Part shown: piece by piece, positions 9,862 to 19,188 of the stretch
How the letters are laid out: each line of letters opens with the position of its first letter
Position numbering within the stretch: position 1 is the first letter of the stretch
DNA from: Streptomyces viridochromogenes
GTDB lineage: Bacteria > Actinomycetota > Actinomycetes > Streptomycetales > Streptomycetaceae
Length of the DNA: 64,000 nucleotides
NCBI RefSeq assembly: GCF_001270495.1
Contig: NZ_LGUR01000173.1
Span: forward strand, 1-64,000
Reading direction: 5' to 3'
Notes under the pieces: model-generated
Told to the model about the DNA's origin: nothing
The model's database searches: none
Seen by the model: only the letters and a program-made list of their open reading frames with translations
Made by a program: the position numbers and the translations under genes

Positions 9862-12420
9862 ATGAGTCAGGCACAGCAGAGCTGCCAACGTCCGGACTGT
9901 GACGGGTCGTACGAGGACGTGGGCGGCGGTGAGCTGTACTGCGACACCTGCGGCCTGGCCCCGGTCGTCTCGGCGACCGGCATGGTCGGCTCGCCGCCCA
10001 CGGGCGTGACGAGCGGCGGCAAGGGCTCACGCGGCTCGGCGGGCAGCGGCAGCTCCCGCTCGACCAGCCGCGGCAGTTCCCGTACGTCGTCGCAGTCGTC
10101 GAAGTCCCGGCGCTCGGTGTCGGGGCGGCTGTCACGCGCCCTGTCGGGCCGTTCCACGGGCCGCTCGGTGTCGGTGCGCAGCTCCGGCTCGACGGCCGGC
10201 TCCAGCGGCCGCGGCCGGCTCGGCGTCGGCCTGGTCCAGGTCCCGGACGTGCCGCGCCCCGACCCGCGCGCGATGGTGCTGGAGAACCCGGAGGTGCCCG
10301 AGCGCAAGCGGTTCTGCTCCCGTTCGGACTGCGGCGCACCCGTCGGCCGGGCGCGCGGCGAGCGCCCGGGCCGTACGGAGGGGTTCTGCACCAAGTGCGG
10401 CCACCCGTACTCCTTCGTCCCGAAGCTGAAGGCCGGCGACATCGTGCACGGCCAGTACGAGGTCGTGGGCTGTCTGGCGCACGGCGGCCTCGGCTGGATC
10501 TATCTCGCCGTGGACCGGGCGGTGTCCGACCGCTGGGTGGTGCTCAAGGGCCTGCTCGACACCGGCGACCAGGACGCGATGGCGGCGGCGATCTCCGAGC
10601 GGCGCTTCCTCGCGGAGATCGAGCACGCCAACATCGTGCGGATCTACAACTTCGTCGAGCACCTCGACCAGCGCACGGGCTCGCTCGACGGCTACATCGT
10701 CATGGAGTACGTCGGCGGCAAGTCGCTGAAGGAGATCGCCAACGGCCGCCGTTCGCCCGGCGGCAAGCGCGACCCGCTCCCCGTCGAGCAGGCGTGCGCG
10801 TACGGCATCGAGGCGCTGGAGGCCCTCGGCCACCTGCACAGCCGCAACCTGCTGTACTGCGACTTCAAGGTCGACAACGCCATCCAGACCGAGGACCAGC
10901 TCAAGCTGATCGACATGGGTGCGGTGCGCAGGATGGACGACGAGGAGTCGGCCATCTACGGCACGGTGGGCTACCAGGCACCGGAGGTCGCGGACGTCGG
11001 CCCGTCGGTGGCGTCCGACCTCTACACCGTCGCCCGCACGCTCGCCGTCCTGACCTTCGACTTCCAGGGCTACACGAACGTCTACGTCGACTCCCTCCCC
11101 GACCCGGACAACATCGAGGTCTTCCGCCAGTACGAGTCCTTCTACCGCCTTCTGGTCCGCGCCACCGACCCGGACCCGGCCCGCCGCTTCGCCTCCGCCC
11201 AGGAGATGACGGAGCAGCTGACGGGCGTCCTGCGCGAGGTCGTCTCCCTGCAGACGGGGCGCGCGAGGCCGGCGCTGTCGACGCTGTTCGGCCCCGAAGT
11301 GCGTGTCACGGACACGGAGTTGTTCCCGAAACTGGACGGGGAGGTGTCTCGGCTGGGCGCGCGGGTCGTGCGCACCGAGAAGGGGCCCGCGCTCGCCTCG
11401 GCCGGCCCGCCCGCCCTCGCCGTCGGCTCCGCCCCCACCGCCGCCGGTGCCGTAGGCGCCGCCGGCATCCCCGGCATCGTCAAGGGCGTCAACGCCCCCG
11501 CCGCCGCCCTCGCCCTTCCGGTTCCGCACGTCGACCCCGCCGACCCCAACGCCGGTTTCCTCGCCGGGCTGATGACGACCGCGCCGGCCGAGCTGCTCGG
11601 CGCCCTGGCCGCCGCACCGGCGCCGTCGACCGAGACACGGCTCAGGCAGGTGCGGGCCTGGCTGGAGAACGGCGACACCGGCACCGCGCACGAGGCGCTG
11701 CTGAAGCTGGAGGACGAACGGCCCGACGACTGGCGGGTCGTCTGGTACCGCGGCGTGGCCGCGCTGGTCACCGGCGACCACGAGGGCGCCGCGCTCGCCT
11801 TCGACGCGATCTACGACGCCTTCCCCGGCGAGCCCGCCCCCAAGCTGGCCCTCGGCCTGTGCGCGGAGGTGCTGGGCCAGTTGGACAACGCCGCCGAGTA
11901 CTACCGGCTCGTGTGGGCCACCGACCCCAGCTATGTGAGCACCGCCTTCGGACTGGCCCGCGTCCAGCTCGCGACCGGCGACCGCCGCAGTGCCGTACGG
12001 ACCCTGGAGTCGGTGCCGGAAAGCTCCATTCACTACACGGCCGCCCGGGTGGCGGCCGTCCGCGCCCGGCTGCGTCAACGCACGGCGGCCGCCGGTGACG
12101 TACCGTTCCTGGACGACCTGACCGCCGCCGCGGGCCAGGTCGAAGCGCTGGACGCGTACGGTCTGGACCCGGCGCGCCGGGAGCAGTTGTCGGCGGAAGT
12201 CCTCGGCTGCGCGCTGGACTGGATACTCTCCGGTGGCCAGGGTTCCGCCCCTTCCGCCGCCGGAGGACGGACGCTGCTCGGCAGCGGCCTGGACGAGCGG
12301 GGACTGCGCTTCGGTCTGGAGCGCTCGTACCGCACGCTGGCCCGGCTCGCGCGGGGCGGCGAGGAAAGGATCGACCTGGTGGAACGTGCCAACCGTTACC
12401 GCCCCCGGACGTGGGTGTAG
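9862..12420 (+). CDS. pknG: PknG-type serine/threonine protein kinase
   Basis: Soluble Ser/Thr kinase, 852 aa. Order of domains: a zinc ribbon (CQRPDC ... CDTCG, residues 8-30), a Ser/Arg-rich linker (about 50-120), a second rubredoxin-like metal site (CSRSDC ... CTKCG, about 150-178), the kinase (about 195-460) and TPR-like helices (about 590-750). The catalytic loop reads LLYCDFKVDN (Asp near 333) and the metal loop LIDMGAV. Both deviate from HRD/DFG just as mycobacterial PknG does. YGTVGYQAPEV marks the activation segment end. In mycobacteria and corynebacteria PknG phosphorylates the FHA protein GarA/OdhI and controls glutamate metabolism. The FHA gene four places down is a candidate partner. 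It is about 100 aa longer than the mycobacterial enzyme, mostly in the Ser-rich linker. Confidence 0.93.
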   Translation: MSQAQQSCQRPDCDGSYEDVGGGELYCDTCGLAPVVSATGMVGSPPTGVTSGGKGSRGSAGSGSSRSTSRGSSRTSSQSSKSRRSVSGRLSRALSGRSTGRSVSVRSSGSTAGSSGRGRLGVGLVQVPDVPRPDPRAMVLENPEVPERKRFCSRSDCGAPVGRARGERPGRTEGFCTKCGHPYSFVPKLKAGDIVHGQYEVVGCLAHGGLGWIYLAVDRAVSDRWVVLKGLLDTGDQDAMAAAISERRFLAEIEHANIVRIYNFVEHLDQRTGSLDGYIVMEYVGGKSLKEIANGRRSPGGKRDPLPVEQACAYGIEALEALGHLHSRNLLYCDFKVDNAIQTEDQLKLIDMGAVRRMDDEESAIYGTVGYQAPEVADVGPSVASDLYTVARTLAVLTFDFQGYTNVYVDSLPDPDNIEVFRQYESFYRLLVRATDPDPARRFASAQEMTEQLTGVLREVVSLQTGRARPALSTLFGPEVRVTDTELFPKLDGEVSRLGARVVRTEKGPALASAGPPALAVGSAPTAAGAVGAAGIPGIVKGVNAPAAALALPVPHVDPADPNAGFLAGLMTTAPAELLGALAAAPAPSTETRLRQVRAWLENGDTGTAHEALLKLEDERPDDWRVVWYRGVAALVTGDHEGAALAFDAIYDAFPGEPAPKLALGLCAEVLGQLDNAAEYYRLVWATDPSYVSTAFGLARVQLATGDRRSAVRTLESVPESSIHYTAARVAAVRARLRQRTAAAGDVPFLDDLTAAAGQVEALDAYGLDPARREQLSAEVLGCALDWILSGGQGSAPSAAGGRTLLGSGLDERGLRFGLERSYRTLARLARGGEERIDLVERANRYRPRTWV

Positions 12421-12423
12421 TTG

Positions 12424-13800
12424 ATGTCGCAGATGCCCCAGCTGTCCGCCTGCCCGAGCTGCGAATGGCCGCTCGAGTCGGGTGACCGTTTCTGCGGTGC
12501 GTGCGGATACGACCTGTCCGCCGTGCCCGTACGGCCGGACGACAACCCGACCATCGCCATGAACGGCTCACCGCCGCCCCCTGGCGTGCCCGGCATGGGC
12601 TGGCCCGTCGCCCCCGCACCGGACGGCTCCGGCACCCCGGCGGCCGCCCATCGGCCGACGGACCTCCAGAGCACCGACTCCGGCGGCCACGACCTGCCCC
12701 CGGGCACACCGCCGCTCCCGCAGTCACCGCCGCCCCCCGCTCCGGCCGGCTCCCCGGACTCCCCGGCCTCCGGCGTCCGCTTCGACCATCCGCCGCAGCC
12801 GGACGAGTACGCGCTGCCCGACGAGTACACCCTGCAGGCGCCCGACCCGCGCGTGGCCTCCGCCCCGCCGACCCCGCCCGAGGGCACCAAGGTGTGCGTC
12901 GCGTGCCGTGCGGGCCGTGTCGACCACGACGGGTACTGCGAGAACTGCGGGCACGCCCAGCCGCGCGAGCGCGACCACATGGAGCTGGACGCCGGTCCGG
13001 TCGCCGCCGTCAGCGACCGCGGCCTGCGCCACCACCGCAACGAGGACGCTTTCGCCGTCGGGAGCGGCACGCTGCCCGACGGCCGGCCCGCGGTGCTGGC
13101 GATCGTCTGCGACGGCGTGTCCTCGGCGACCCGCCCCGACGACGCCTCGATGGCCGCCTCCCGGGCCGCGAGCGAGTCGCTGCTGGCCGCCCTGCCGCGC
13201 GGCGCGCACCCGCAGCAGGCCATGCACGACGCGATCATCGCCGCCTCGAACGCGGTCAACGCCCTGGCGGGCGAGCCGGCCACGGCCCGCGAGCAGGGCC
13301 CCCACCAGAACGCCCCGGCCTGTACCTTCGTCGGCGCCGTGGTCACCGCGGGGCTGCTGGTCGTCGGCTGGGTCGGCGACAGCCGCGCCTACTGGGTCCC
13401 GGTGGACCGGAGCTCTCCCCCGGCCCGGCTCACCGAGGACGACTCCTGGGCGGCGCAGATGGTCGCCGCGGGTCTGATGAACGAGGCCGAGGCGTACGCC
13501 GACGAGCGCGCCCACGCCATCACGGGCTGGCTCGGCGCGGACGCCTACGAACTGGAGCCGCACACCGCTTCCTTCAAGCCGGACCGGCCGGGTGTAGTGG
13601 TGGTGTGCACGGACGGGCTGTGGAACTACGCGGAGGCGGCCGAGGACATGGCCGACGTGGTGCCCCTCGACGCCGCCGCGCGGCCCCTGCACAGCGCGCA
13701 GGTCCTCGTCGGTCACGCGCTCGACGGCGGGGGCCACGACAACGTAACAGTGGCCGTCCTGCCGTTCCCTGCACCGCCGATGGGGGCAGGATCGGCCTGA
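12424..13800 (+). CDS. PP2C-family protein phosphatase with two zinc ribbons
   Basis: 458 aa from ATG 12424, three bases after the pknG stop. An N-terminal zinc ribbon (CPSCEWPLESGDRFCGACG) leads into a Pro-rich linker and a second ribbon (CVACRAG ... CENCG, about 158-180). A PP2C domain follows (about 195-455) with the metal motifs RHHRNEDAF, VCDGVSS, VGDSRAYW, CTDGLW and HDNVTVAVLPF all present, so it should be active. Immediate linkage to pknG suggests it reverses PknG phosphorylation. The paired ribbons echo those of the kinase and the FHA protein. Confidence 0.92.
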   Translation: MSQMPQLSACPSCEWPLESGDRFCGACGYDLSAVPVRPDDNPTIAMNGSPPPPGVPGMGWPVAPAPDGSGTPAAAHRPTDLQSTDSGGHDLPPGTPPLPQSPPPPAPAGSPDSPASGVRFDHPPQPDEYALPDEYTLQAPDPRVASAPPTPPEGTKVCVACRAGRVDHDGYCENCGHAQPRERDHMELDAGPVAAVSDRGLRHHRNEDAFAVGSGTLPDGRPAVLAIVCDGVSSATRPDDASMAASRAASESLLAALPRGAHPQQAMHDAIIAASNAVNALAGEPATAREQGPHQNAPACTFVGAVVTAGLLVVGWVGDSRAYWVPVDRSSPPARLTEDDSWAAQMVAAGLMNEAEAYADERAHAITGWLGADAYELEPHTASFKPDRPGVVVVCTDGLWNYAEAAEDMADVVPLDAAARPLHSAQVLVGHALDGGGHDNVTVAVLPFPAPPMGAGSA

Positions 13801-13897
13801 GGCCGCGCCGCGGGGACGGCCTCAACGGACCGGAGGGGACCGGTCCGTCGACAGCCGTTGCCCCACCACGGGGTGTTTTAGGGGGATTTGAGAACGC

Positions 13898-15244
13898 ATG
13901 GCCAATTTCTCGAAATCGAACGTGCCACAGTTCTCGGTGGACGTGTACCAGAACGAGTACCTGCCGGAGGGCGGTCGCGAGGTCAACGCGATCGTCACGG
14001 TGACCGCGACCGGCGGCGGCACGGTCGGCAGCGCGGTCGCCGCGCCCCACCTCTACTCGCCGGGCCAGGGCCCGTCCGCGGCCGTGGCGATCATGGTCGA
14101 CTGCTCGGGCTCGATGGACTACCCGCCGACCAAGATGCGCAACGCCCGCGACGCCACGGCCGCCGCGATCGACACCCTGCGCGACGGCGTGCACTTCGCG
14201 GTGGTCGGCGGCACGCATGTGGCCAAGGAGGTCTATCCGGGCGGCGGCCGCCTGGCCGTGGCCGACGCCACCACCCGCGACCAGGCCAAGCAGGCACTGC
14301 GCCGGCTCAGCGCGGGCGGCGGCACGGCCATCGGCACCTGGCTGCGCCTCGCCGACCGCCTGCTGTCCTCGGACGACGTCGCGATCCGGCACGGCATCCT
14401 GCTCACCGACGGCCGCAACGAGCACGAGTCGCCGGAGGACCTCCGGGCCGCGCTCGACGCCTGCGCCGGACGCTTCACATGCGACGCCCGCGGCGTGGGT
14501 ACCGACTGGGAAGTGAAAGAAGTCACAGCAATCGCCTCGGCCCTGCTCGGCAGCGCCGACATCGTCGCCGACCCGGCCGGTCTCGCCGCCGACTTCACGC
14601 AGATGATGGAGACGGCGATGGGCAAGGAGGTCGCGGACGTCGCCCTGCGGGTGTGGACGCCGGTCGGCACCACCATCAAGTTCGTCAAGCAGGTCGCGCC
14701 CACGGTCGAGGAGTTGACCGAGCGCCGCACCGAAGCCGGCCCCCGCGCCGGGGACTACCCCACGGGCTCCTGGGGAGATGAGTCCCGTGACTACCACGTC
14801 TGCGTCGAGGTGCCCGCCGCGAACCTCGGCCAGGAGATGCTCGCCGCCCGGGTCTCCCTGGTCATTCCGCAGCCCGACGGCACCGCCCAGAACCTCGGCG
14901 CCCAGGGGCTCGTACGGGCCGTATGGACCGACGACATGGTCGCCTCGACCTCGATCAACCCACAGGTCGCCCACTACACCGGCCAGGCCGAACTGGCACA
15001 AGCCATTCAACAGGGCCTCGATCTTCGCAAGTCAGGCGATATGGATGGAGCCACGGCCAAACTGGGCCGGGCGGTTCAGCTCGCCAGCGCCTCCGGAAAC
15101 GCGGATACGGCGAAACTCCTTGCGAAGGTGGTGGACGTGGTCGATGCCGCGGCGGGTACTGTGCGACTGAAGGCGAAGGTCGCGGAGGCCGACGAGATGA
15201 CTCTCGAGACACGGTCGACAAAGACTGTTCGTGTAAAGAAGTGA
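13898..15244 (+). CDS. VWA-domain protein of the PknG cluster
   Basis: 448 aa. A von Willebrand A domain (about residues 60-230) carries the metal-ion-dependent adhesion site DCSGSMDYPPTKM (DxSxS complete), then GGGTAIGTWL and ILLTDGRNEH. The C-terminal part is beta-rich and then helical (AELAQAIQQGLDLRKSGDMDGA resembles a TPR helix pair). No signal peptide is present. The start has AGGGGGATTTGAGAACGC upstream. Cytoplasmic VWA proteins often assemble signalling complexes, and its place between phosphatase and FHA protein fits that. Its specific partner is unknown. Confidence 0.9.
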   Translation: MANFSKSNVPQFSVDVYQNEYLPEGGREVNAIVTVTATGGGTVGSAVAAPHLYSPGQGPSAAVAIMVDCSGSMDYPPTKMRNARDATAAAIDTLRDGVHFAVVGGTHVAKEVYPGGGRLAVADATTRDQAKQALRRLSAGGGTAIGTWLRLADRLLSSDDVAIRHGILLTDGRNEHESPEDLRAALDACAGRFTCDARGVGTDWEVKEVTAIASALLGSADIVADPAGLAADFTQMMETAMGKEVADVALRVWTPVGTTIKFVKQVAPTVEELTERRTEAGPRAGDYPTGSWGDESRDYHVCVEVPAANLGQEMLAARVSLVIPQPDGTAQNLGAQGLVRAVWTDDMVASTSINPQVAHYTGQAELAQAIQQGLDLRKSGDMDGATAKLGRAVQLASASGNADTAKLLAKVVDVVDAAAGTVRLKAKVAEADEMTLETRSTKTVRVKK

Positions 15245-15369
15245 CCGAGTAGTGCCCCAGCAGTACCCCAGTAGTGCACTAGCAGGACCCTGAAAAGCAG
15301 CGAGCCTGACCCCTTGGGGTTGGAGAAATCCGGTCGAAGCGGCCGGAAAGGAGAGGGGGAAGCGCCGAC

Positions 15370-16800
15370 ATGCCGACCTGCCCGAACGGACACCAGTCGG
15401 GTTCCGACGACTGGTGCGAGGTCTGCGGTCACCGCATGGCCGGTGCCGTTCCTCCGCCCCCTCCCCCACCGCCCCCGCCCGGCGGCGGCTACGGCTTCCC
15501 GCCGCCCGGTGGCCCCGGTGGCCCCGGTCCGGGTCCCGGCCCCGGCGGTCCGTTCGGTGGCCCGAACGCCGGCCAGCCGGGCGGCCCGCCGCCCGCGCCC
15601 GCCGCCCGGGAGCCGGAGCTCTGCCCGCAGTGCCGTACGCCGCGTGAGGGCGGTGCGCCGTTCTGCGAGGAGTGCCGGTGGAACTTCCTCACCAACACGG
15701 CGACGTCGTACACCCCCGCCGCCCCGCGCCAGCCGGCGCCGGGCCCCGGCCCGGGTGGCCCGTTCCAGCAGCCGCCGGGTCCAGGACCGTCGTACGGCGG
15801 CGGTGACTCGTACGACTACCAGAGCTCGCGTCCGTCACAGGTGAACCGCCCGGCCGAGCCGATCCCGCCGTTCGGCGGGGAGCCTCAGGGGCCGGGAGGC
15901 CACGGCGGACCGGGTGGGCCGGGCGGACCGGGCGGCTTCGGCCCCGGCCCGGGCAACCCGAACTCCGGCGGCCCCGGCGGCCCGGGAGGCTTCGGCCCCG
16001 GCCCCGGCGGTCCGGGCAACCCCAACCCTGGTGGCAACGGCCCCGGCGGCTTCGGCGGCGATCCCTCGCGGCCGGTTCCGCCGCCGCCCGGCCCCACGCC
16101 CCCCGGCGGCCCCGGTGCCACCGGCGGCCTTCCGCAGGGCTTCATGCAGGGCGCACCGGGCGGCCCGCCGGCCCCGCCCGCCTTCCCGCAGGAGACGAAC
16201 CGTCCGCAGCAGGGCGGCCCGTCCTTCGGCGGCGGTGACGACGACTGGGTGATCTCGCCGCCGTCCGGTCCCGGCGCCCCGGGCGGTCCCGGTGCACCCG
16301 GTGGCCAGGCTCAGGGCGGTTACGGCTACCCGCAGCCCGGCGCCACGCAGGCCCCGCCCCCGCCCGCCCCCGCCTTCCCGCAGCAGCAACAGCCGCTGAA
16401 CTGGACGGCGACCATCGGGCCGGACCGCGAGTACTTCATGGCGATGATGCAGCGCTCCGGCCCCGAGGCCGCGGGGCTCAACCTGCCCGCGTACTCGCCC
16501 GAGCAGCAGCGTGCGCTCACCGGCAACCAGGTCACCATCGGCCGCCGCCGCCACTCCACCGGCGACACCCCCGACATCGACCTGTCGGTGCCGCCGGAGG
16601 ACCCGGGCGTCTCGCACCAGCACGCGGTGCTGGTCCAGCAGCCGGACGGCACCTGGGCGGTCGTCGACCAGAACTCGACGAACGGCACCACGGTGAACGG
16701 CTCCGAGGAACCGATCCAGCCGTTCGTGCCGGTACCGCTGCAGGACGGCGACCGGGTGCACGTGGGCGCCTGGACGACGATCACGATCCGGCGCGGCTAG
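15370..16800 (+). CDS. FHA-domain protein with N-terminal zinc ribbons and Pro/Gly linker
   Basis: 476 aa. Two zinc ribbons come first (CPNGHQSGSDDWCEVCG, residues 4-20, and CPQCRTPREGGAPFCEEC, about 85-102). A very long Gly/Pro/Ala-rich low-complexity linker follows, then a C-terminal FHA domain (about 385-475) with GRR, SHQHAVL and NSTNGTTVNG, the residues that bind phosphothreonine. It is the last gene before the terminator. By analogy with GarA/OdhI it may be a substrate or reader of PknG, although it lacks the short N-terminal TPE phosphorylation tail of GarA. GGAGAGGGGGAAGC precedes the ATG. Confidence 0.92.
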   Translation: MPTCPNGHQSGSDDWCEVCGHRMAGAVPPPPPPPPPPGGGYGFPPPGGPGGPGPGPGPGGPFGGPNAGQPGGPPPAPAAREPELCPQCRTPREGGAPFCEECRWNFLTNTATSYTPAAPRQPAPGPGPGGPFQQPPGPGPSYGGGDSYDYQSSRPSQVNRPAEPIPPFGGEPQGPGGHGGPGGPGGPGGFGPGPGNPNSGGPGGPGGFGPGPGGPGNPNPGGNGPGGFGGDPSRPVPPPPGPTPPGGPGATGGLPQGFMQGAPGGPPAPPAFPQETNRPQQGGPSFGGGDDDWVISPPSGPGAPGGPGAPGGQAQGGYGYPQPGATQAPPPPAPAFPQQQQPLNWTATIGPDREYFMAMMQRSGPEAAGLNLPAYSPEQQRALTGNQVTIGRRRHSTGDTPDIDLSVPPEDPGVSHQHAVLVQQPDGTWAVVDQNSTNGTTVNGSEEPIQPFVPVPLQDGDRVHVGAWTTITIRRG

Positions 16801-16820
16801 ATCTCCGGATCTCTCCACAC

Positions 16821-16872
16821 CGGGAGGGGGCGGTCGTACGGCGAGAAAGTGCCGTACGACCGCCCCCTCCCG
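16821..16872. terminator. Perfect 22-bp hairpin, bidirectional terminator
   Basis: Arms 16821-16842 and 16851-16872 are exact reverse complements with the 8-base loop GAGAAAGT. It lies between the convergent FHA gene and methyltransferase gene and probably stops transcription from both sides. Confidence 0.85.
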
Positions 16873-16877
16873 GCGTC

Positions 16878-17864
16878 TCAGCCCGGCAGTGGCCAGGCGT
16901 ACGGCCCCTCGGGGTCGTCCAGCCACGCCCACTCGTGCTCGCCGCTGACCGTGATCCCGTACCGCTCCCGCTGCGGCTGCCCCTCGCGCTCCCACAGCGC
17001 GTAGGCCTCCTGTGGGTCGAGGGTGCCGCGGGTCAGGGCCAGCAGGAAGCGGAACAGCTCGTGCTCCCTGGCCCGGCGCGGCACTCCGCCCACCTGCACG
17101 GGCTCCGGTTCGGACCGGGTTCCGCCGCGCAGCGGCACGAAGTAGGCGGGCGTGTGCAGGAAACGCCCTTCGGCGTGCTCGGCGTCACGTACGGCGAGGG
17201 CGACCAGGCCGGTGGCGAGCGGCGTCAGGATGCGGGCGCCGGGGCGGCACTGGGCGAGCCAGGCGCGTGGGATCGACGGCAGGGCGCAGGTGGCGATGAC
17301 GCGGTCGAAGGGGGCGCGCTCGGGCACACCGCGTGCGCCGTCGCCCGTGAGGACGACGGGGTGGTATCCGGCCGCCGCCAGGTGCTGCCGGGCCGACTCG
17401 GTGATCTCCGGCTCCAGGTCGACGGTGGTGACGAGGTCGTCGTCGCCGAGCCGGTGGGCGAGCAGGGCGGCGTTGTAGCCCGTGCCGGCGCCGATCTCCA
17501 GCACCCTGTTGCCGTCCGCCACCTCCAGCGCCACCAGCATCATCGCCATCAGGGACGGCTGGCTGCTGGAAGAGAGCAGCTCACCGTCGCGCAGCCGGGT
17601 GGCCAGCGGGGTGTCCGCGTACGCGCCGCGCACCCATCGCTCGCGCCCGACCGGGTCGGGGCTCTGGCCCCAGCGCCGCTCGTAGCCGCCGGCGACGCCC
17701 ACGTAGTAGTACGGCACGAACAGATGCCGTGGCACGGCGGCGAAGGCGTCCCGCCACACGGGGTCGTCGGCCCAGGCCCCGCCCAGGTCGATCTCACGCA
17801 CCAGCGCGGCCCGCGCCGAGGCGGCGAGGTCCTCCAGGTCAGGGTCGAGAGCGTGCGCGCTCAT
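16878..17864 (-). CDS. Protein-L-isoaspartate O-methyltransferase-like protein
   Basis: 328 aa from ATG 17864; an upstream extension in the same frame is not protein-like. It is a SAM-dependent methyltransferase of the PCMT family, which repairs isoaspartyl residues. Motif I VLEIGAGTGYNAALLA lies near residue 118, post-I VTTVDLEPEIT follows, then GDGARGVPERAPFDRVIATCALPSIP and RPGARILTPLA. The N-terminal VPRHLFVP motif matches the family. The roughly 100-residue C-terminal extension is usual for actinobacterial versions and may bind substrate. Some members act in lanthipeptide-type pathways, but no such genes are nearby. Confidence 0.87.
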   Translation of the reverse strand: MSAHALDPDLEDLAASARAALVREIDLGGAWADDPVWRDAFAAVPRHLFVPYYYVGVAGGYERRWGQSPDPVGRERWVRGAYADTPLATRLRDGELLSSSSQPSLMAMMLVALEVADGNRVLEIGAGTGYNAALLAHRLGDDDLVTTVDLEPEITESARQHLAAAGYHPVVLTGDGARGVPERAPFDRVIATCALPSIPRAWLAQCRPGARILTPLATGLVALAVRDAEHAEGRFLHTPAYFVPLRGGTRSEPEPVQVGGVPRRAREHELFRFLLALTRGTLDPQEAYALWEREGQPQRERYGITVSGEHEWAWLDDPEGPYAWPLPG

Positions 17865-18014
17865 ACGTCCACTGTCCTGCGGGAGGCGACGGGAGGCGAG
17901 CACACAGCCGCCGGCTCGCCCCCTCAACCTCCTCGTCCTGTCGCCCCTCGCATGATCCAGAGCGCTGGTCCTAAGCCTGGAGTCCTCCGTCTCCGCGTCT
18001 GAGACCATGGACGG

Positions 18015-18419
18015 GTGAATGAGATTCGGCGCGGCACGCTTCAGGAGCAGACCTTCTACGAGCAGGTCGGCGGGGAGGAGACCTTCCGCCGTCTCGTCGA
18101 CCGTTTCTACGAGGGTGTCGCCGAGGACCCGATACTCAAGCCCATGTACCCCGAGGAGGACCTGGGCCCGGCCGCGGAGCGCCTCACCCTGTTCCTGATC
18201 CAGTACTGGGGCGGCCCGACGACGTACAGCGAGAACCGCGGCCACCCCCGCCTGCGGATGCGCCACGCCCCGTTCACCGTGGACCGCGCGGCCCACGACG
18301 CCTGGCTGAAGCACATGCGGGACGCCGTCGACGAGCTCGGCCTGTCCGAGGAGCACGAGCGGACGCTGTGGAACTACCTCACGTACGCGGCGGCGTCCAT
18401 GGTGAACACGGCGGGCTGA
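18015..18419 (+). CDS. glbO: Truncated haemoglobin, group II (trHbO)
   Basis: 134-aa globin of the 2-on-2 fold, starting at GTG 18015. It shows the expected haem-pocket residues: FYEGV (B10 tyrosine region), FLIQYWGGP, the proximal histidine in MRHAPF and the group II tryptophan in HDAWLKHM (G8). Group II globins bind oxygen and help respiration or detoxify nitric oxide and peroxides. It is a single gene, divergent from the methyltransferase gene. Confidence 0.92.
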   Translation: MNEIRRGTLQEQTFYEQVGGEETFRRLVDRFYEGVAEDPILKPMYPEEDLGPAAERLTLFLIQYWGGPTTYSENRGHPRLRMRHAPFTVDRAAHDAWLKHMRDAVDELGLSEEHERTLWNYLTYAAASMVNTAG

Positions 18420-18438
18420 GCCACACCGCTTCGGGGAG

Positions 18439-19188
18439 TCAGCGGACGCTGACGTCCAACGCTCCGAGGCCCGCCCTGCGTACGGCGATCGAGCCGTAGG
18501 GCGTACGCAGTCTGAGCCACGCGCCCGACGAGAAGAGGCCGAGGGCCGCCTCGTCGGCAGTGGTGTGCGTGTCTGGGGTAGTGCGTGTGTCTGGGGTAGT
18601 GCGTGTGTCTGGGGTGGTGTGCGTGTCGCCTCGTGGGCGGAGGAAGCCCAAGGACTGGGCGGCGTGCACGGCCCGGACCGGGAGCCGGGTGTCCCCGACC
18701 GTCCGGGACCAGATCTCGCGCCCGATCCGGTCGAGTTCGGCCCGGGTACGCAGCTCGGGTGCCAACTCCTGGGTACGGGACCGGAACTCGGCGACCGCCG
18801 CGCCGACCATCGCCCCCAGCTCGCCCGGCGCCGGCAGCCCGGTCTCGCGCCGCCAGCCGCCGCGCGGCGGGAGCACGCCCGCCCACGGCGGCCCGGTGAC
18901 AGCGGCCGGGACGGCGGCCGTGCACGCCGACTCGTCGACGGACTCCAGGAGTTCACCCGCGGAGACGGTCACGTCCAGCGTGACGTCGAGCCCGTTCTCG
19001 TACGGCTTCCCGAGCCGTACGGCACGGATCGCGAGTACCTCGAAGGACGGCGGGCGCCCGAAGACGGCGAGCGCGGTGCCGGCCGCCTGGAGGCGCACCG
19101 CGGCACCGCGGTCGTAGTGGAGCAGCCGGGAGAGGAAGGCCGCGAGATCCGCCGCCTCCCTCTCGTCGGCGAGGTGGAGCACCGTCAT
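18439..19188 (-). CDS. Conserved hypothetical protein with an internal tandem repeat
   Basis: 249 aa. No known catalytic motif, signal peptide or membrane span is visible. It ends with a basic domain (LRLRTPYGSIAVRRAGLGALDVSVR). Near residue 190 it carries a hydrophilic TPDTRT-type repeat that looks like an inserted flexible linker. Its ATG overlaps the stop of the upstream thioesterase gene (bases 19185-19188), so it is translated with that gene in the ettA operon. Function unknown. Confidence 0.78.
   Translation of the reverse strand: MTVLHLADEREAADLAAFLSRLLHYDRGAAVRLQAAGTALAVFGRPPSFEVLAIRAVRLGKPYENGLDVTLDVTVSAGELLESVDESACTAAVPAAVTGPPWAGVLPPRGGWRRETGLPAPGELGAMVGAAVAEFRSRTQELAPELRTRAELDRIGREIWSRTVGDTRLPVRAVHAAQSLGFLRPRGDTHTTPDTRTTPDTRTTPDTHTTADEAALGLFSSGAWLRLRTPYGSIAVRRAGLGALDVSVR
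18565..18626 (+). repeat. Three tandem 18-bp units inside a coding sequence
   Basis: The unit GTGTCTGGGGTAGTGCGT is repeated about three times with few changes. On the minus strand it encodes repeats of T-P-D-T-R-T. The period keeps the reading frame. Confidence 0.85.

Noticed and set aside
17865..18956. N-terminal extension of the methyltransferase to 692 aa
   Set aside because: The extension covers the globin gene on the other strand and is not protein-like; the family start at 17864 fits.
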